Assembly: GCA_963725065.1 (NCBI GenBank)
Contig: CAVRXD010000053.1
Location: 124,001-188,000, forward strand
Length of the DNA stretch: 64,000 nt
Source of the DNA: VAZQ01 sp963725065
Lineage (GTDB): Bacteria > Pseudomonadota > Alphaproteobacteria > Rhizobiales > Xanthobacteraceae
Direction of reading: 5' to 3'
Position numbers and translations under genes: made by a program. This document shows positions 1 to 7,574 of this stretch, one piece after another. Under the pieces are notes generated by a model. The model ran no database searches and was not told the DNA's origin. It worked only from the letters and a program-made list of their open reading frames with translations. How positions within the stretch are numbered: the stretch's first letter is position 1; each line of letters opens with the position of its first letter.

Positions 1-61
1 GTCGCCGGAGCAGGATTTGGGCCGGCGTTGTCGGCTCGATATCCGGCACCGCGCTCACGCA

Positions 62-349
62 TTACGCCTGGCCCGCAAAATACAGCGCCGGCGCGGCTTG
101 AGGCGGCGCATCGGAGGGGATGAGCCCGAGACCGAGCGCCTCTCTCACCGCCCGATCGTGCGAAACCCCACTCGACCTCAACTCCTCATACTGGCGACAG
201 GCGGCAAGGCCTTCACGCCATGCGCCAGCAATGGCTCGCAGCGTCGTGGCGATCGGCGAGGCTGTGCCCTGCCGCGCGGGCCGAGCTGCCAGGCCCGTTT
301 CCCGGCGGATATCATCGAGCCCTAATGTGTTGTCCAAGGTCCGTAGCAT
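62..349 (-). CDS. conserved small hypothetical protein (95 aa)
   Basis: I do not recognise a named family. The ATG start at 349 has a GGAG eight bases upstream. The protein opens with an acidic, helix-like segment (LRTLDNTLGLDDIRRETG) and has a central stretch rich in Ala, Tyr, Glu and Arg (LAACRQYEELRSSG), with no membrane segment, signal peptide or Cys pair. It looks like a small soluble cytoplasmic helical protein of the sort common in accessory regions of Bradyrhizobium relatives. It is the leftmost gene; no partner is visible. Confidence 0.5.
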   Translation of the reverse strand: MLRTLDNTLGLDDIRRETGLAARPARQGTASPIATTLRAIAGAWREGLAACRQYEELRSSGVSHDRAVREALGLGLIPSDAPPQAAPALYFAGQA

Positions 350-661
350 TTTTCATGCTCCTGCGAATGTGGAACGAGGGAGATGTCCCTCGCGGAGCCT
401 TTGAAATAGAGGCCTCTCTGCCACGCCGCAAAGCATCGTTTCTCCCGCCAGCCATAGATTTTCTCATAACAGGGGGAAATAGGCATCCGCCGTCTGCCCT
501 CCACACCATCCACGACATCGGGCCGTTTTCCGCTGTCGCGGGGCCGCACGCAGGAATTGGCGATGACTTCGATCTGTCGAAGTTCGCGCGTGGATCGCAC
601 GTGATCGAATGAATGCAGGTTGGTACGGCGTGCAGGTTGGTCGTATATGGGAGGACTTCCG
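350..661. other. 312-base stretch with no supported gene
   Basis: Open frames exist on both strands but their translations are Arg/Pro/Ser-rich and lack plausible starts or ribosome binding sites, apart from the start region of the gene ending at 62. I see no repeat, terminator or RNA fold that I would defend. Confidence 0.4.
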
Positions 662-1018
662 TCATCTGGCGCAGGGGCACGCTTGAACGCTCTCGATCCA
701 GTAGTACTCGACGGCTTCGTCGGCCCAGAAATCCACCCCGACTTTCACCGCGGGCGACGACCATTGAAAGCGCTCGCGGAACTCGATCTCGCCGCCGTTT
801 TCCTTTTGCCGCGAGAACCCGATCTCGAAAAATCCGGTAGTCGTCGTGCAGCGCGACGCATCGACCGATACGACGGCCGTCCATCGCCGCTCGCCTGTTG
901 GCGGCTGCATTTCGGAGAATTGGACCTCCTTGAATGCCAACGTCGGCTTGCAGGCCTGCTGGCCGACGGCTTGCGTCACGTCAATGAGTTCCGATACTGC
1001 CCGCCAGCAGGCAGGCAA
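662..1018 (-). CDS. conserved secreted hypothetical protein, probably frameshifted near its N terminus
   Basis: The body of this protein, from about residue 20 onward (ACKPTLAFKEVQFSEMQPP and the Trp-rich C terminus ending in CPC), resembles a small Cys-containing secreted protein recurrent in Rhizobiales; I know no function. In its own frame the only start is a TTG at 1018 without a leader peptide. In the next frame, an ATG at 1034 preceded by AGAGGA encodes MNRSCIACLLAGSIGTH and then hits a stop. That is a convincing signal-peptide start, so I infer a one-base frame break near 983-1000 separating the export signal from the mature domain. A perfect inverted repeat lies just upstream. Confidence 0.6.
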   Translation of the reverse strand: MPACWRAVSELIDVTQAVGQQACKPTLAFKEVQFSEMQPPTGERRWTAVVSVDASRCTTTTGFFEIGFSRQKENGGEIEFRERFQWSSPAVKVGVDFWADEAVEYYWIESVQACPCAR

Positions 1019-1051
1019 TGCATGATCGATTCATGGATTGAGTCCTCTTTC

Positions 1052-1071
1052 GATTTGCACCGCTGCAAATC
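1052..1071. promoter_or_regulatory. perfect 8-base inverted repeat upstream of the minus-strand secreted gene
   Basis: GATTTGCA and TGCAAATC flank a four-base spacer. The repeat ends 18 bases from the ATG at 1034 on the minus strand, directly beside its AGAGGA ribosome binding site. It could be an operator or a small leader hairpin. Function is inferred from position only. Confidence 0.35.
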
Positions 1072-1403
1072 AATTCATGACGGCGTTGCCGGCTCCTTCA
1101 CCATGACCCTCGCGCCGGCCGTCCGCGCTGCGATGCGCGGACTGCGATGGCGACGGCGGCAAGGCTCCGATCGCGCCCGCTTCGTGTGCCGAAGCTGCGC
1201 TAGCTAGTTCCGCGGCGAACGCGGCTGCAAACCATCATTTCTCGGCCACACATTAGAAATTCTCATGGATCGACGACTCTCGCGGCTGGTTTAGCCCTGC
1301 GATGATCGGCCCAGGGCAATTCGAGGTCAGCGCGCGTGACGCCTCCGCGTCGCTGCTACGGCCGCGCTTTCCTCACGACCCGCGACGCGCTAAGGCTGCG
1401 AGC
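1072..1403. other. 332-base stretch with no supported gene
   Basis: Between the upstream region of the minus-strand secreted gene and the plus-strand lipocalin-like gene I find only low-quality open frames and no terminator. It probably holds the two divergent promoters, but no clear -35/-10 pair is visible. Confidence 0.4.
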
Positions 1404-1844
1404 ATGACAAACGACGATCCGCGCCAACGCCTGCTCGGGACCTGGAAGCTCATCGCCGCGATACGGGAGGAAATCCCTTCCGGCGCCAAGACCGATTTCC
1501 TCGGTTCACATCCCACCGGCTACATCAATTACGCGCCCGACGGCCGCATGATGGTGCTCAATGTCGGGAACGGCCGCAGCAAGCCGGCGGGCGCCAACGC
1601 GACGCCGGCGGAGGCGGAAGCCTTGTTCCGCAGCATGACCAGCTATGGCGGCACCTACACGATCGACGGCAACGAGATCACGCACCACGTCGACGTCTCG
1701 TGGAATGAGACCTGGACCGGCACCAAGCAGAAGCGCATCGCACGCTTCGAAGGCAATCGCGTCTATCTGTCGACGACGCCGTCGGTCGACCCGCTCACGG
1801 GCACGATGAGCACGCGGACCATGACGTGGGAGAAGGTGATGTGA
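1404..1844 (+). CDS. lipocalin-like domain protein
   Basis: A 146-aa protein matching the bacterial lipocalin-like (Lipocalin_5 type) family. It opens with RQRLLGTWKLIAA, the usual first strand of this fold, has a GYINYAPDGRMMVL hairpin, a Tyr/Thr strand (GGTYTIDGNEITHHVD) and a closing TRTMTWEKV strand. These small beta-barrels are thought to bind hydrophobic ligands, but no specific role is known. I use the ATG at 1404 because the family begins a few residues before the GTW motif; an upstream in-frame ATG at 1302 would add an unrelated extension. There is no signal peptide, so a cytoplasmic location is expected. Confidence 0.75.
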   Translation: MTNDDPRQRLLGTWKLIAAIREEIPSGAKTDFLGSHPTGYINYAPDGRMMVLNVGNGRSKPAGANATPAEAEALFRSMTSYGGTYTIDGNEITHHVDVSWNETWTGTKQKRIARFEGNRVYLSTTPSVDPLTGTMSTRTMTWEKVM

Positions 1845-1930
1845 GCCATACCGAGCGCTTGGTCCCACAAGCCAAGACCGTCACAAGACCCGATCGTATT
1901 CTGGTGCGGAGGAGTCCTTGAGACGAACCG

Positions 1931-2125
1931 TTACCAGCCTTTGCGGAAAGCTCGCCAGCCTTCGCAATAGACCTTTTGCTCATTCGAACTGTCCACGGTC
2001 GTCGGGAGGCAATAGTGAGACGGATGGCCGTCGGGCATTGCCGTTCGGCTTTGGGCGTACGAGGGGGTCACGGCGATTAGGGCGAGCAGACCGATCAGCC
2101 CCGCATATTGCATCGCTGCCATCAT
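1931..2125 (-). CDS. small secreted protein with paired YC motifs
   Basis: This 64-aa protein has a clear signal peptide (hydrophobic residues about 6-22, cleavage after PSYA) and a mature part of about 40 residues with two Cys, each after Tyr: HYCLP and VYCEGW. The two Cys probably form a disulfide in the periplasm. The spacing and motifs resemble the small secreted protein at 37237-37425 (YCAPQY and VYCRDR), so the two are probably distant paralogues. Function unknown. Confidence 0.6.
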   Translation of the reverse strand: MMAAMQYAGLIGLLALIAVTPSYAQSRTAMPDGHPSHYCLPTTVDSSNEQKVYCEGWRAFRKGW

Positions 2126-2309
2126 CGTTACCTGTGCGTTTGAGCGTCCTTGCGGCGCCTGGCGCGCTGCGGACTAATCAAACATTGTCACGGACGATGC
2201 GGAGTGATTGTGCGGTCGCTCACAGAGCGAGAAATAGTTCATTCAGCGGCGTTATGAAAAATGCTCCACGGGGGAGCCGGACTGGCGCTCGCTGGCTTCA
2301 TGGCACCTA

Positions 2310-2474
2310 TCAGTGCCGCATTTGTGGGTCCGACGTCGTGCGAAAGATGCCCTTCGCCATCCAGTCGTCAGCCAAACTCAGAAGTTCCTCTCGAATCTGC
2401 AGATCGTGCGCCAATCCGGCAAGTCGAACGCATTCGCTCGCATAGGCTAAGCAATCACGACGGGAATCGGACAC
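2310..2474 (-). CDS. small conserved rhizobial protein (CLAYASECVRLA type)
   Basis: A 54-aa soluble protein of a kind abundant in Bradyrhizobium and relatives, with the core RRDCLAYASECVRLAGLA followed by REELLSLADDWMAKG. The pattern predicts two amphipathic helices packed as a hairpin. I prefer the GTG at 2474 because AGGAGA lies just upstream; a GTG at 2498 would add eight residues without a binding site. It resembles the 60-aa protein at 5518-5700, which has the same helix-loop-helix layout. Function unknown; such proteins are often scattered singly near stress and regulatory genes. Confidence 0.6.
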   Translation of the reverse strand: MSDSRRDCLAYASECVRLAGLAHDLQIREELLSLADDWMAKGIFRTTSDPQMRH

Positions 2475-2534
2475 GGCGCTCTCCTGGGTTGGAACCACAG
2501 GCGGGAGCGCGAACGTCTCTCAGCCACCGGCAGC

Positions 2535-2765
2535 TCATTCATCCGCCACAGTAATGAGGCCGGCGGCTGGGGCGAGTCTACTCTGTTGTTTCTGGAGGTC
2601 GGTGAATCGCGCGATGAGGTGTTCACCCTGCCAGAGTTCACTATCCTCGCCTTCCACAAGTTGCTGCGCTTCTTGGACGGCCTGTTTCTGGTCCGTACAT
2701 TCGATGCGTCGTACTGTTGAAAAGTGTCCATCCTCGCGAAAAGTATAGATGCGATACTGATGCAT
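2535..2765 (-). CDS. small hypothetical protein (76 aa)
   Basis: The protein starts MHQYRIYTFREDGHFSTVR and continues with RIECTDQKQAVQEAQQLVEG and a strand ending IARFTD. The alternation suggests a small beta-alpha-beta fold. Short proteins with the YRIYxxxxDGH...A..EA..L..G...ELW pattern are common in Bradyrhizobiaceae and unassigned in function. GGAG eight bases before the ATG at 2765 supports this start. There is no signal peptide. Confidence 0.65.
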   Translation of the reverse strand: MHQYRIYTFREDGHFSTVRRIECTDQKQAVQEAQQLVEGEDSELWQGEHLIARFTDLQKQQSRLAPAAGLITVADE

Positions 2766-2869
2766 GATTTCACTCCGCTGGGTGCGATGCACAGGCGGGA
2801 GCTCAATGGGTCTCCCAGCCACCGACGCCTGGCGCAGGGCCGCGGTCAATGATGGGGGTGAGGGTGCGC

Positions 2870-3100
2870 CTAATCTGGCAGAATAGCCAACCTTAGTTGA
2901 GCACGGATGCCAATTGAGGCTGCCAGCCCATTGGGAGAAGCCGCACGGGGCCTTCGGTTTAATTTCTCAATCTGCTCTTGTGCTTGGGACTCGACACGCC
3001 ACGTAAGACGGGTGCCAACCGGCGGCTTGCCCTGCGTGAGCTGCCAAAAACGGCGATTGACCGAGCTCGCTGCTCCCTCAGGTTGGCGGAATGACGCCAT
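2870..3100 (-). CDS. doubtful small hypothetical protein (76 aa)
   Basis: This frame begins MASFRQPEGAASSVNRRFW and contains a plausible central segment (VGTRLTWRVESQAQEQIEKL), but there is no Shine-Dalgarno sequence before the ATG and no family resemblance. It otherwise fills an empty 530-base interval (2766-3295), in which I see no other gene, repeat or terminator. It could equally be a chance open frame. Confidence 0.25.
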   Translation of the reverse strand: MASFRQPEGAASSVNRRFWQLTQGKPPVGTRLTWRVESQAQEQIEKLNRRPRAASPNGLAASIGIRAQLRLAILPD

Positions 3101-3295
3101 CGGCAGGCACAAGACTCTGCACCCGGACTGGTGGCTGCGTATGTGAGTGCCGATAGCACCCGCGTTCCGCCCGTCGCTTACGTCGCACGCTCTGAATGTC
3201 TCGGACTCCAACCCGGCTCCGGCCGGAGCGGGCGTCTGCATAGACTGCAAATCGGGCCGCCGCTTTAACTCAATGCAAATCGGGGAAATGATCCA

Positions 3296-3490
3296 ATGCA
3301 GAATTGTGCGCTGTCCCCGGCGGGGGTGAGCTCAAGCATCGTCTTGGCTAAACCTGATTGTCCCCTCTGCAAGATGGGGATGCGGCCGGTCCAAGCAATG
3401 CCAGTCCTCTTTTCCCACGATCTAGACGAGGTTGTGTACGTCTGTGACGAATGCGGCCAGAGGACAAAGCGGACGCTCAAGCGGCTTTAA
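3296..3490 (+). CDS. small zinc-ribbon protein, copy 1
   Basis: A 64-aa protein with two CxxC knuckles about 26 residues apart: CPLC near residue 22 and CDEC near residue 51, then a basic tail (GQRTKRTLKRL). The layout is that of a single zinc ribbon, which would bind one Zn and could contact nucleic acid or protein. Two more proteins of this plan occur at 5321-5494 and 7404-7574. No enzymatic domain is attached. The ATG at 3296 follows a GGGGAAA-like sequence. Confidence 0.65.
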   Translation: MQNCALSPAGVSSSIVLAKPDCPLCKMGMRPVQAMPVLFSHDLDEVVYVCDECGQRTKRTLKRL

Positions 3491-3568
3491 GACCCGGCGG
3501 CGCGTGACGCCGCCGCGAATGTATTCGTTGTCATGGAGGCTTATCCGACATTTTGAAAGGATCGTCAG

Positions 3569-3673
3569 ATGCTGCTGTATGTGCAGACTTGGCTCCCCTT
3601 GCTGATGGTCACCTTGACGGCCGCGATCTTCTTCGGCGTCGCATCATTGATGATGGCGCACCCAAGGACTTGA
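3569..3673 (+). CDS. candidate 34-aa single-pass membrane peptide
   Basis: The short frame encodes MLLYVQTWLPLLMVTLTAAI and a following hydrophobic run ending SLMMAHPRT. A GAAAGGA sequence eight bases upstream of the ATG is a good ribosome binding site. Almost the whole peptide could span the inner membrane once. Small membrane peptides of this sort are easily missed. No neighbour suggests a partner. Confidence 0.4.
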   Translation: MLLYVQTWLPLLMVTLTAAIFFGVASLMMAHPRT

Positions 3674-3964
3674 CGACGCCAAGTTCACGCACCGGCTGTC
3701 GTTCGCGGCGGGCAACGGAACAAAATGCGCCCGTATTCGTTATCGAGGCGATGAATGGAACCGGAGCCAGTCCGGCAGTTCGTATCAAAGGCCGCCAGGT
3801 GTAAAGCCCGGGCGGCCTTTGAACTATGTGCACCGGTGAACCTGACATCTGGCAACGAGCCAAAATTGCGGACGTTATTTTGAATTGTCGTTTGCTTGCC
3901 CCGTGCGGCTGCGGGTGACACGGCCGGTCAGGCCACAGGACTCACCGAGGCTTGTCATAGATCC

Positions 3965-4657
3965 TCATTCATCAGTGGCCTCACCGCCCGCTTTGATCTG
4001 TGGCTGATCGTGCAGGAGCACGCCTAACAGGGAGCTGTGGACTTCTATGGTGCCGTTGTAACTGATGAAGCCCAGTTCCCGGAATTTGTTCATGAACTTA
4101 CTCACGCGAGAGCGTGTTGTGCCGATCATATCCGCCAGCATTTCCTGACTGAACTTTCCCACGATCGGTTCTGGCCGGCCTTCTTTGCCGAAATTTGCAA
4201 GGAGAAGCAGGAGCCGGGCGAGACGTTTTTCACTTGAATTGAACAATTGATCGATCAAATCCTCTTCAATCCGACTGTTCCGAGTCAACAGATACGACAT
4301 GAACATTTGGGAAAACCCGGCCTCTCGATGCATTGTGGCGATCATGGTCTTCTTTTCCAAGCGAGTAATCACGCATTGATCGACCGCCCGTGCTGTTGCG
4401 ATACGCAGCGGATGGCCATTCAGACATCCTTCGCCAAAAAAGTGGCCGGATCCTAGAATGGCGACGACCGCTTCCTTGCCGTGCTTCGAAACGACGACGA
4501 GCTTGACGTTGCCCTTCTGGATGTAAAAGACCGCGTCCGCGACCCCTCCCTGGGAGAAGACAATTTCATTCTTCAGGTAGTGGGCGATGGATTTGCCGTC
4601 GCCCACCCTGGCCAGAAACTTTTTGGGGTCAAACGCGGCCTTGGCTCTCTTCCTCAC
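3965..4657 (-). CDS. Crp/Fnr family transcriptional regulator
   Basis: A 230-aa regulator with an N-terminal cyclic-nucleotide-binding-type barrel (about residues 20-135, including GDGKSIAHYLKNEIVFSQGG and a GHFFGEGCL turn), a long dimerisation helix, and a C-terminal winged helix (QEMLADMIGTTRSRVSKFMN, about residues 165-190). It lacks the N-terminal four-Cys cluster of oxygen-sensing Fnr, and the barrel does not clearly match the cAMP pocket, so the signal is unknown. It probably binds a TTGAT-type palindrome as a dimer. The gene for a small basic protein lies 32 bases upstream on the same strand, and the two may be cotranscribed. Confidence 0.9.
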   Translation of the reverse strand: MRKRAKAAFDPKKFLARVGDGKSIAHYLKNEIVFSQGGVADAVFYIQKGNVKLVVVSKHGKEAVVAILGSGHFFGEGCLNGHPLRIATARAVDQCVITRLEKKTMIATMHREAGFSQMFMSYLLTRNSRIEEDLIDQLFNSSEKRLARLLLLLANFGKEGRPEPIVGKFSQEMLADMIGTTRSRVSKFMNKFRELGFISYNGTIEVHSSLLGVLLHDQPQIKAGGEATDE

Positions 4658-4689
4658 AAACGAACTCCCTGCGGTTGGTCGAGGCGCAG

Positions 4690-4905
4690 TTATCTGGAAC
4701 TCTTTTTCGTGCTCCTGGCAGCCCCCTCTTTTGCCAACCGAAGTTCCCTCAGCTGTGCGGTCTTTGCGCGTACAGCATGACCCGCGGCGAGGTAGTCCGC
4801 CGTAGCCTGCCCGCCCTTTGTGGTCGGCTGTGTGGCCGGCTGTGGCTTCTGCACTTGCTTGAACTGGGCTTCGGCCCTGGTGCGCGCTTTGGAATGCTGG
4901 GCCAA
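4690..4905 (-). CDS. small basic protein, paralogue A
   Basis: A 71-aa, strongly basic protein beginning AQHSKARTRAEAQFKQ after the initiator and ending in KTAQLRELRLAKEGAARSTK. I choose the TTG at 4905 because AAAGGAGG sits five bases upstream; no ATG is suitably placed. Both ends match the protein at 9099-9305 (ANHSKVRTAAEAQFRK and KTARLKELRLAKEA), so the two are clear paralogues with a diverged middle. The composition suggests a helical nucleic-acid-associated or disordered protein. It precedes the Crp/Fnr gene by 32 bases. Confidence 0.65.
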   Translation of the reverse strand: MAQHSKARTRAEAQFKQVQKPQPATQPTTKGGQATADYLAAGHAVRAKTAQLRELRLAKEGAARSTKKSSR

Positions 4906-5002
4906 GGTGGCCTCCTTTGAAGGGCGTTTACTATTGCCTGCGCCGACGTGAATTGGGGGCGAGGGTTGGCGGGGCCATTCTGGGCAGGCCCGCCGGCGCA
5001 CA

Positions 5003-5296
5003 TCATTGCCACCGACGCGCGTACCGCGCTTCCAGAAACAGCGCGTCTTCCACCTGCGCGGTCGCGGCATCGATGCTGCCGCCGAGCTCGGCAGCGAGGA
5101 TCACCAGTTCAGCGGCTTGATGCCAAGACGAGCGGTCTTGGATATGCTCGGGTTGCTGCAGGATAAACATTCGCACGTCACCGAGCGTGACAAGCCGGGT
5201 GCCATCCTCGAGCACAATCGGGCGGGCGAGTCTCGCCGACCATCGCCAGACGGTCTTCATCGGAGGGCGGATTCGAACCATCGCCTCGTCAGTCAT
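5003..5296 (-). CDS. conserved rhizobial hypothetical protein (97 aa)
   Basis: The protein follows a pattern common in Bradyrhizobium relatives: a W.W..RL..PIVL.DG..L.TLGD. opening (WRWSARLARPIVLEDGTRL, about residues 17-35), an RMFIL helix, a WHQAAELVILAAELGG helix and a C-terminal amphipathic helix. It is soluble and without Cys pairs. Homologous small proteins are widespread in this order and functionally uncharacterised. It lies upstream of the small basic protein and the Crp/Fnr regulator on the same strand, with about 100 bases between. Confidence 0.7.
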   Translation of the reverse strand: MTDEAMVRIRPPMKTVWRWSARLARPIVLEDGTRLVTLGDVRMFILQQPEHIQDRSSWHQAAELVILAAELGGSIDAATAQVEDALFLEARYARRWQ

Positions 5297-5320
5297 GGTG
5301 TGGTCACGGCGGATCCACCG

Positions 5321-5494
5321 CTAATCAGATAGCATCTTGCTTTGCGTCACCTGGGTCCCGCATGTGGCGCAAGCCAACTTCGTGTGTTCTTCGCCTTTGA
5401 CGACCTCGATTGCCCCGATACGCATGAGCTTTTCACAGATGGGACAAATCCAGATGGGCGCTGGCAACGGCCGCTCAGGCTGGAGAGGAGGCAC
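5321..5494 (-). CDS. small zinc-ribbon protein, copy 2
   Basis: This short minus-strand frame of about 57 residues encodes CPIC and CATC pairs separated by about 25 residues (ICPICEKLMRIGAIEV and LACATCGTQVT), the same plan as the proteins at 3296 and 7404. The start is uncertain: the first usable codon is a GTG at 5494, and an ATG exists only inside the ribbon. It lies directly downstream of the small gene at 5518-5700 on the same strand and may be cotranscribed with it. Confidence 0.55.
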   Translation of the reverse strand: MPPLQPERPLPAPIWICPICEKLMRIGAIEVVKGEEHTKLACATCGTQVTQSKMLSD

Positions 5495-5517
5495 CGCGTT
5501 ATTCTTTCGGCCTTTCG

Positions 5518-5700
5518 CTACGCGGTTCTGAGCTCAGGCGGACTGCCGCTGACGGCAAAGATCCGTTCGCTCTGCACAGCAGCTGCGGTCCAGGTGCGCG
5601 CAAGCTCGATGAAAGCTTCTTTTTCGTCTTGGATTTTGGATTGATGGGCGGAACGCATCGCTTCCTCGGCGTATTGCCGGAAATGATTGGTCTTTGACAT
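5518..5700 (-). CDS. small conserved rhizobial helical protein (60 aa)
   Basis: The sequence reads HFRQYAEEAMRSAHQSK, then EKEAFIELARTWTAAAVQSE, a helix-turn-helix hairpin recurrent in Rhizobiales and also seen in the protein at 2310. The ATG at 5700 has an ideal GGAGG five bases upstream. Soluble and probably cytoplasmic. Function unknown; the zinc-ribbon gene follows 24 bases downstream. Confidence 0.65.
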   Translation of the reverse strand: MSKTNHFRQYAEEAMRSAHQSKIQDEKEAFIELARTWTAAAVQSERIFAVSGSPPELRTA

Positions 5701-5972
5701 CGCCGCCCTCCGTTACAACGCCACCTTGGTCATGCAGCCTGCGCCTATTAAGGGGGGCAGTCTGTATAGAATTGCTCATTCGACGTTCATGGCCATGCTA
5801 CCCCGGCCGGCCTCGGAGGCCGCTGCTGGCAAAGGGCAATGACTTGCCCCCCATCCGCCGTCCGAATCGCGCAGGCTGAACGCTTCACGAGCAAGAGATG
5901 GGCTCAGCACGCGCGCGAGCCCTTGACGGCTAGCTACGAAAGCATCGCCCCGGCGACGGCACGAAGCGACAA

Positions 5973-7070
5973 TCAGTTCACTTCTGCTTTCATGATCGGG
6001 CGCACAACGCTGAGGTCCGGATCGCCATCCGGGAGCGGCAAAGGCCGTTTCATGAGCGAACGATAGATCTGAATGTAATCCTTCGCCATGCGAGTGGCGG
6101 AGAAGCGCTGCTCGAACCGCCGGCGCACGGCGCGGCGGTCGAGCGAGAGGACCTGGGGAAGCTGCCTTATCGCTTCCTCCTCCGTGTCTACGATTTGGCC
6201 CGTCACTCCGTTGTCGACGATCTCCGGTACCGAGCCGCAGCGAAAGGCCAGCACCGGAGTGCCGCAAGCCATGGCCTCGATCATCACGATGCCGAACGGT
6301 TCAGGCCAGTCGACCGGAAACAGGAGGGCACGGGCCGAACTGAGAAAACTCGCTTTGGCGCGCTCGTTGATTTCCCCGATGAACTCGACGCCGGGCCCCT
6401 GCAACATCGGCTCGATTTGCTCGCGGAAATAGGCCTCGTCGGTACGGTCGATCTTGGCTGCAATCTTCAGAGGAATGCCCAGGGTCTGGGCGATCCGGAT
6501 GGCGCGGTCGGGCCGCTTTTCGGGCGAGATGCGCCCAAGGAAGGCCACATAGCCGCCGCGGGGATCAAAATTCGGTGCATACAGATCGGAAGGAATTCCG
6601 TGGTGTACGGTCGCCACGAAGTTGGCTTTCGGCACCGGCTCCCGCTGTGCATCAGAGATCGAGATCAGCGGCATCTCGGGAAAGCCCAGATACAATGGCT
6701 TGATGTCCGGGAGGTCCTGCCGGCCATGCAACGTCGTGACCGTCCGGCCGGCCATCGATTTGAACAGAGGGAAATGAAACTGATCGATATGGAAGTGCAG
6801 AATATCAAATTTCTCGGCGGCGTCGCGGACCCGGTCGAGCATCAGCATGTAGTAGGGAATGGGATCGTGGATATTGGCGTCGAGCCGGATCGCCGTGGGA
6901 ACGCAGCCGACGAGCTGCGCGCTGGTGATTGAATCGCCGCTGGCGAACAGCGTCACCTCGTGCCCCATCCGCACCAACTCTTCGGTCAGGTACGAAACGA
7001 TACGCTCGGTTCCACCGTACAGCCGCGGTGGCACGCTCTCCATGAGCGGCGCGACTTGTCCAATTTTCAT
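5973..7070 (-). CDS. glycosyltransferase family 4 protein
   Basis: A 365-aa GT-B fold glycosyltransferase. The N-terminal domain opens MKIGQVAPLMESVPPRLYGG and continues TERIV, the acceptor-side glycine loop of a GT4 subgroup common in soil proteobacteria. The C-terminal nucleotide-sugar domain holds YVAFLGRISPEKRPDRAI and the E-x7-E signature EPFGIVMIEAMACGTPVLAF (about residues 250-270). It transfers a sugar from an activated donor with retained configuration; donor and acceptor cannot be read from the sequence. No signal peptide. The ATG at 7070 fits the family start better than an upstream start at 7118. No other polysaccharide gene is adjacent. Confidence 0.9.
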   Translation of the reverse strand: MKIGQVAPLMESVPPRLYGGTERIVSYLTEELVRMGHEVTLFASGDSITSAQLVGCVPTAIRLDANIHDPIPYYMLMLDRVRDAAEKFDILHFHIDQFHFPLFKSMAGRTVTTLHGRQDLPDIKPLYLGFPEMPLISISDAQREPVPKANFVATVHHGIPSDLYAPNFDPRGGYVAFLGRISPEKRPDRAIRIAQTLGIPLKIAAKIDRTDEAYFREQIEPMLQGPGVEFIGEINERAKASFLSSARALLFPVDWPEPFGIVMIEAMACGTPVLAFRCGSVPEIVDNGVTGQIVDTEEEAIRQLPQVLSLDRRAVRRRFEQRFSATRMAKDYIQIYRSLMKRPLPLPDGDPDLSVVRPIMKAEVN

Positions 7071-7403
7071 GTTCACAGTTCTCGCAATTCGACGCCCCCG
7101 CCGTGTGCGCTGCAACATAGACCCGGGGCCGAAGCAGAGTTTGTATAGAAACGCTCACTTTGCTCCGCGGCGCGAAGGAAACTCCTCAACTAGCTCGCTT
7201 CCTGCATGATCATGAGTATGACGAGCAATGACCCGCCTAATGGTGGCCGCAAGCCGCAGCGGCGAGCACGGCACCTTGCAGCAGACTCACAGAAAAGACG
7301 GAACGAAAGTTCCCGTCGCGAGTTGAGCACAATCACCGGCCGGTTCTGTCAGGCGCCGATGGCTGGGAGACGGTAGCGCTCCCGCCTGAGTAGGACGGCG
7401 CTC
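7071..7403. other. 333-base stretch with only a doubtful ORF
   Basis: Between the glycosyltransferase and the third zinc-ribbon gene there is one short basic plus-strand frame (7212-7376, 54 residues, starting MSMTSNDPPNGGRKPQRRAR) without a ribosome binding site. I regard it as doubtful. No repeat or terminator is evident. Confidence 0.3.
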
Positions 7404-7574
7404 ATGATCCTGCCCGCTATTCATTGCCGTCGCTGCAAAACCCTCATGGATTTGGTGGCGACCATCCAGCCCATCGGCACCCATCCGGGCTTGAATGCTT
7501 ATGCCTGCACGACATGTGGACACACGGACAGCGAGCTCATCGTGTCGAGTGTGGCCGCGCGCCTGGCGCTCTAA
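7404..7574 (+). CDS. small zinc-ribbon protein, copy 3
   Basis: A 56-aa protein, MILPAIHCRRCKTLMDLV and onward, with CRRC near residue 8 and CTTC near residue 36, so one zinc ribbon of the same design as the proteins at 3296 and 5321. An AGGA lies nine bases before the ATG. Its TAA stop overlaps the stop of the convergent histidine kinase gene (shared bases CTAA), so the two genes end on top of each other. Confidence 0.6.
   Translation: MILPAIHCRRCKTLMDLVATIQPIGTHPGLNAYACTTCGHTDSELIVSSVAARLAL

Noticed and set aside
4243..4265. TTGATCGATCAA palindrome resembling an Fnr or FixK box
   Set aside because: It lies inside the Crp/Fnr coding sequence, and the half-sites are two bases apart instead of four.
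5263..5285. tRNA-like T-arm string (ggttcgaatccgcc on the minus strand)
   Set aside because: It is in codon frame inside the gene at 5003-5296, and the flanking bases do not form a T-stem or acceptor stem.
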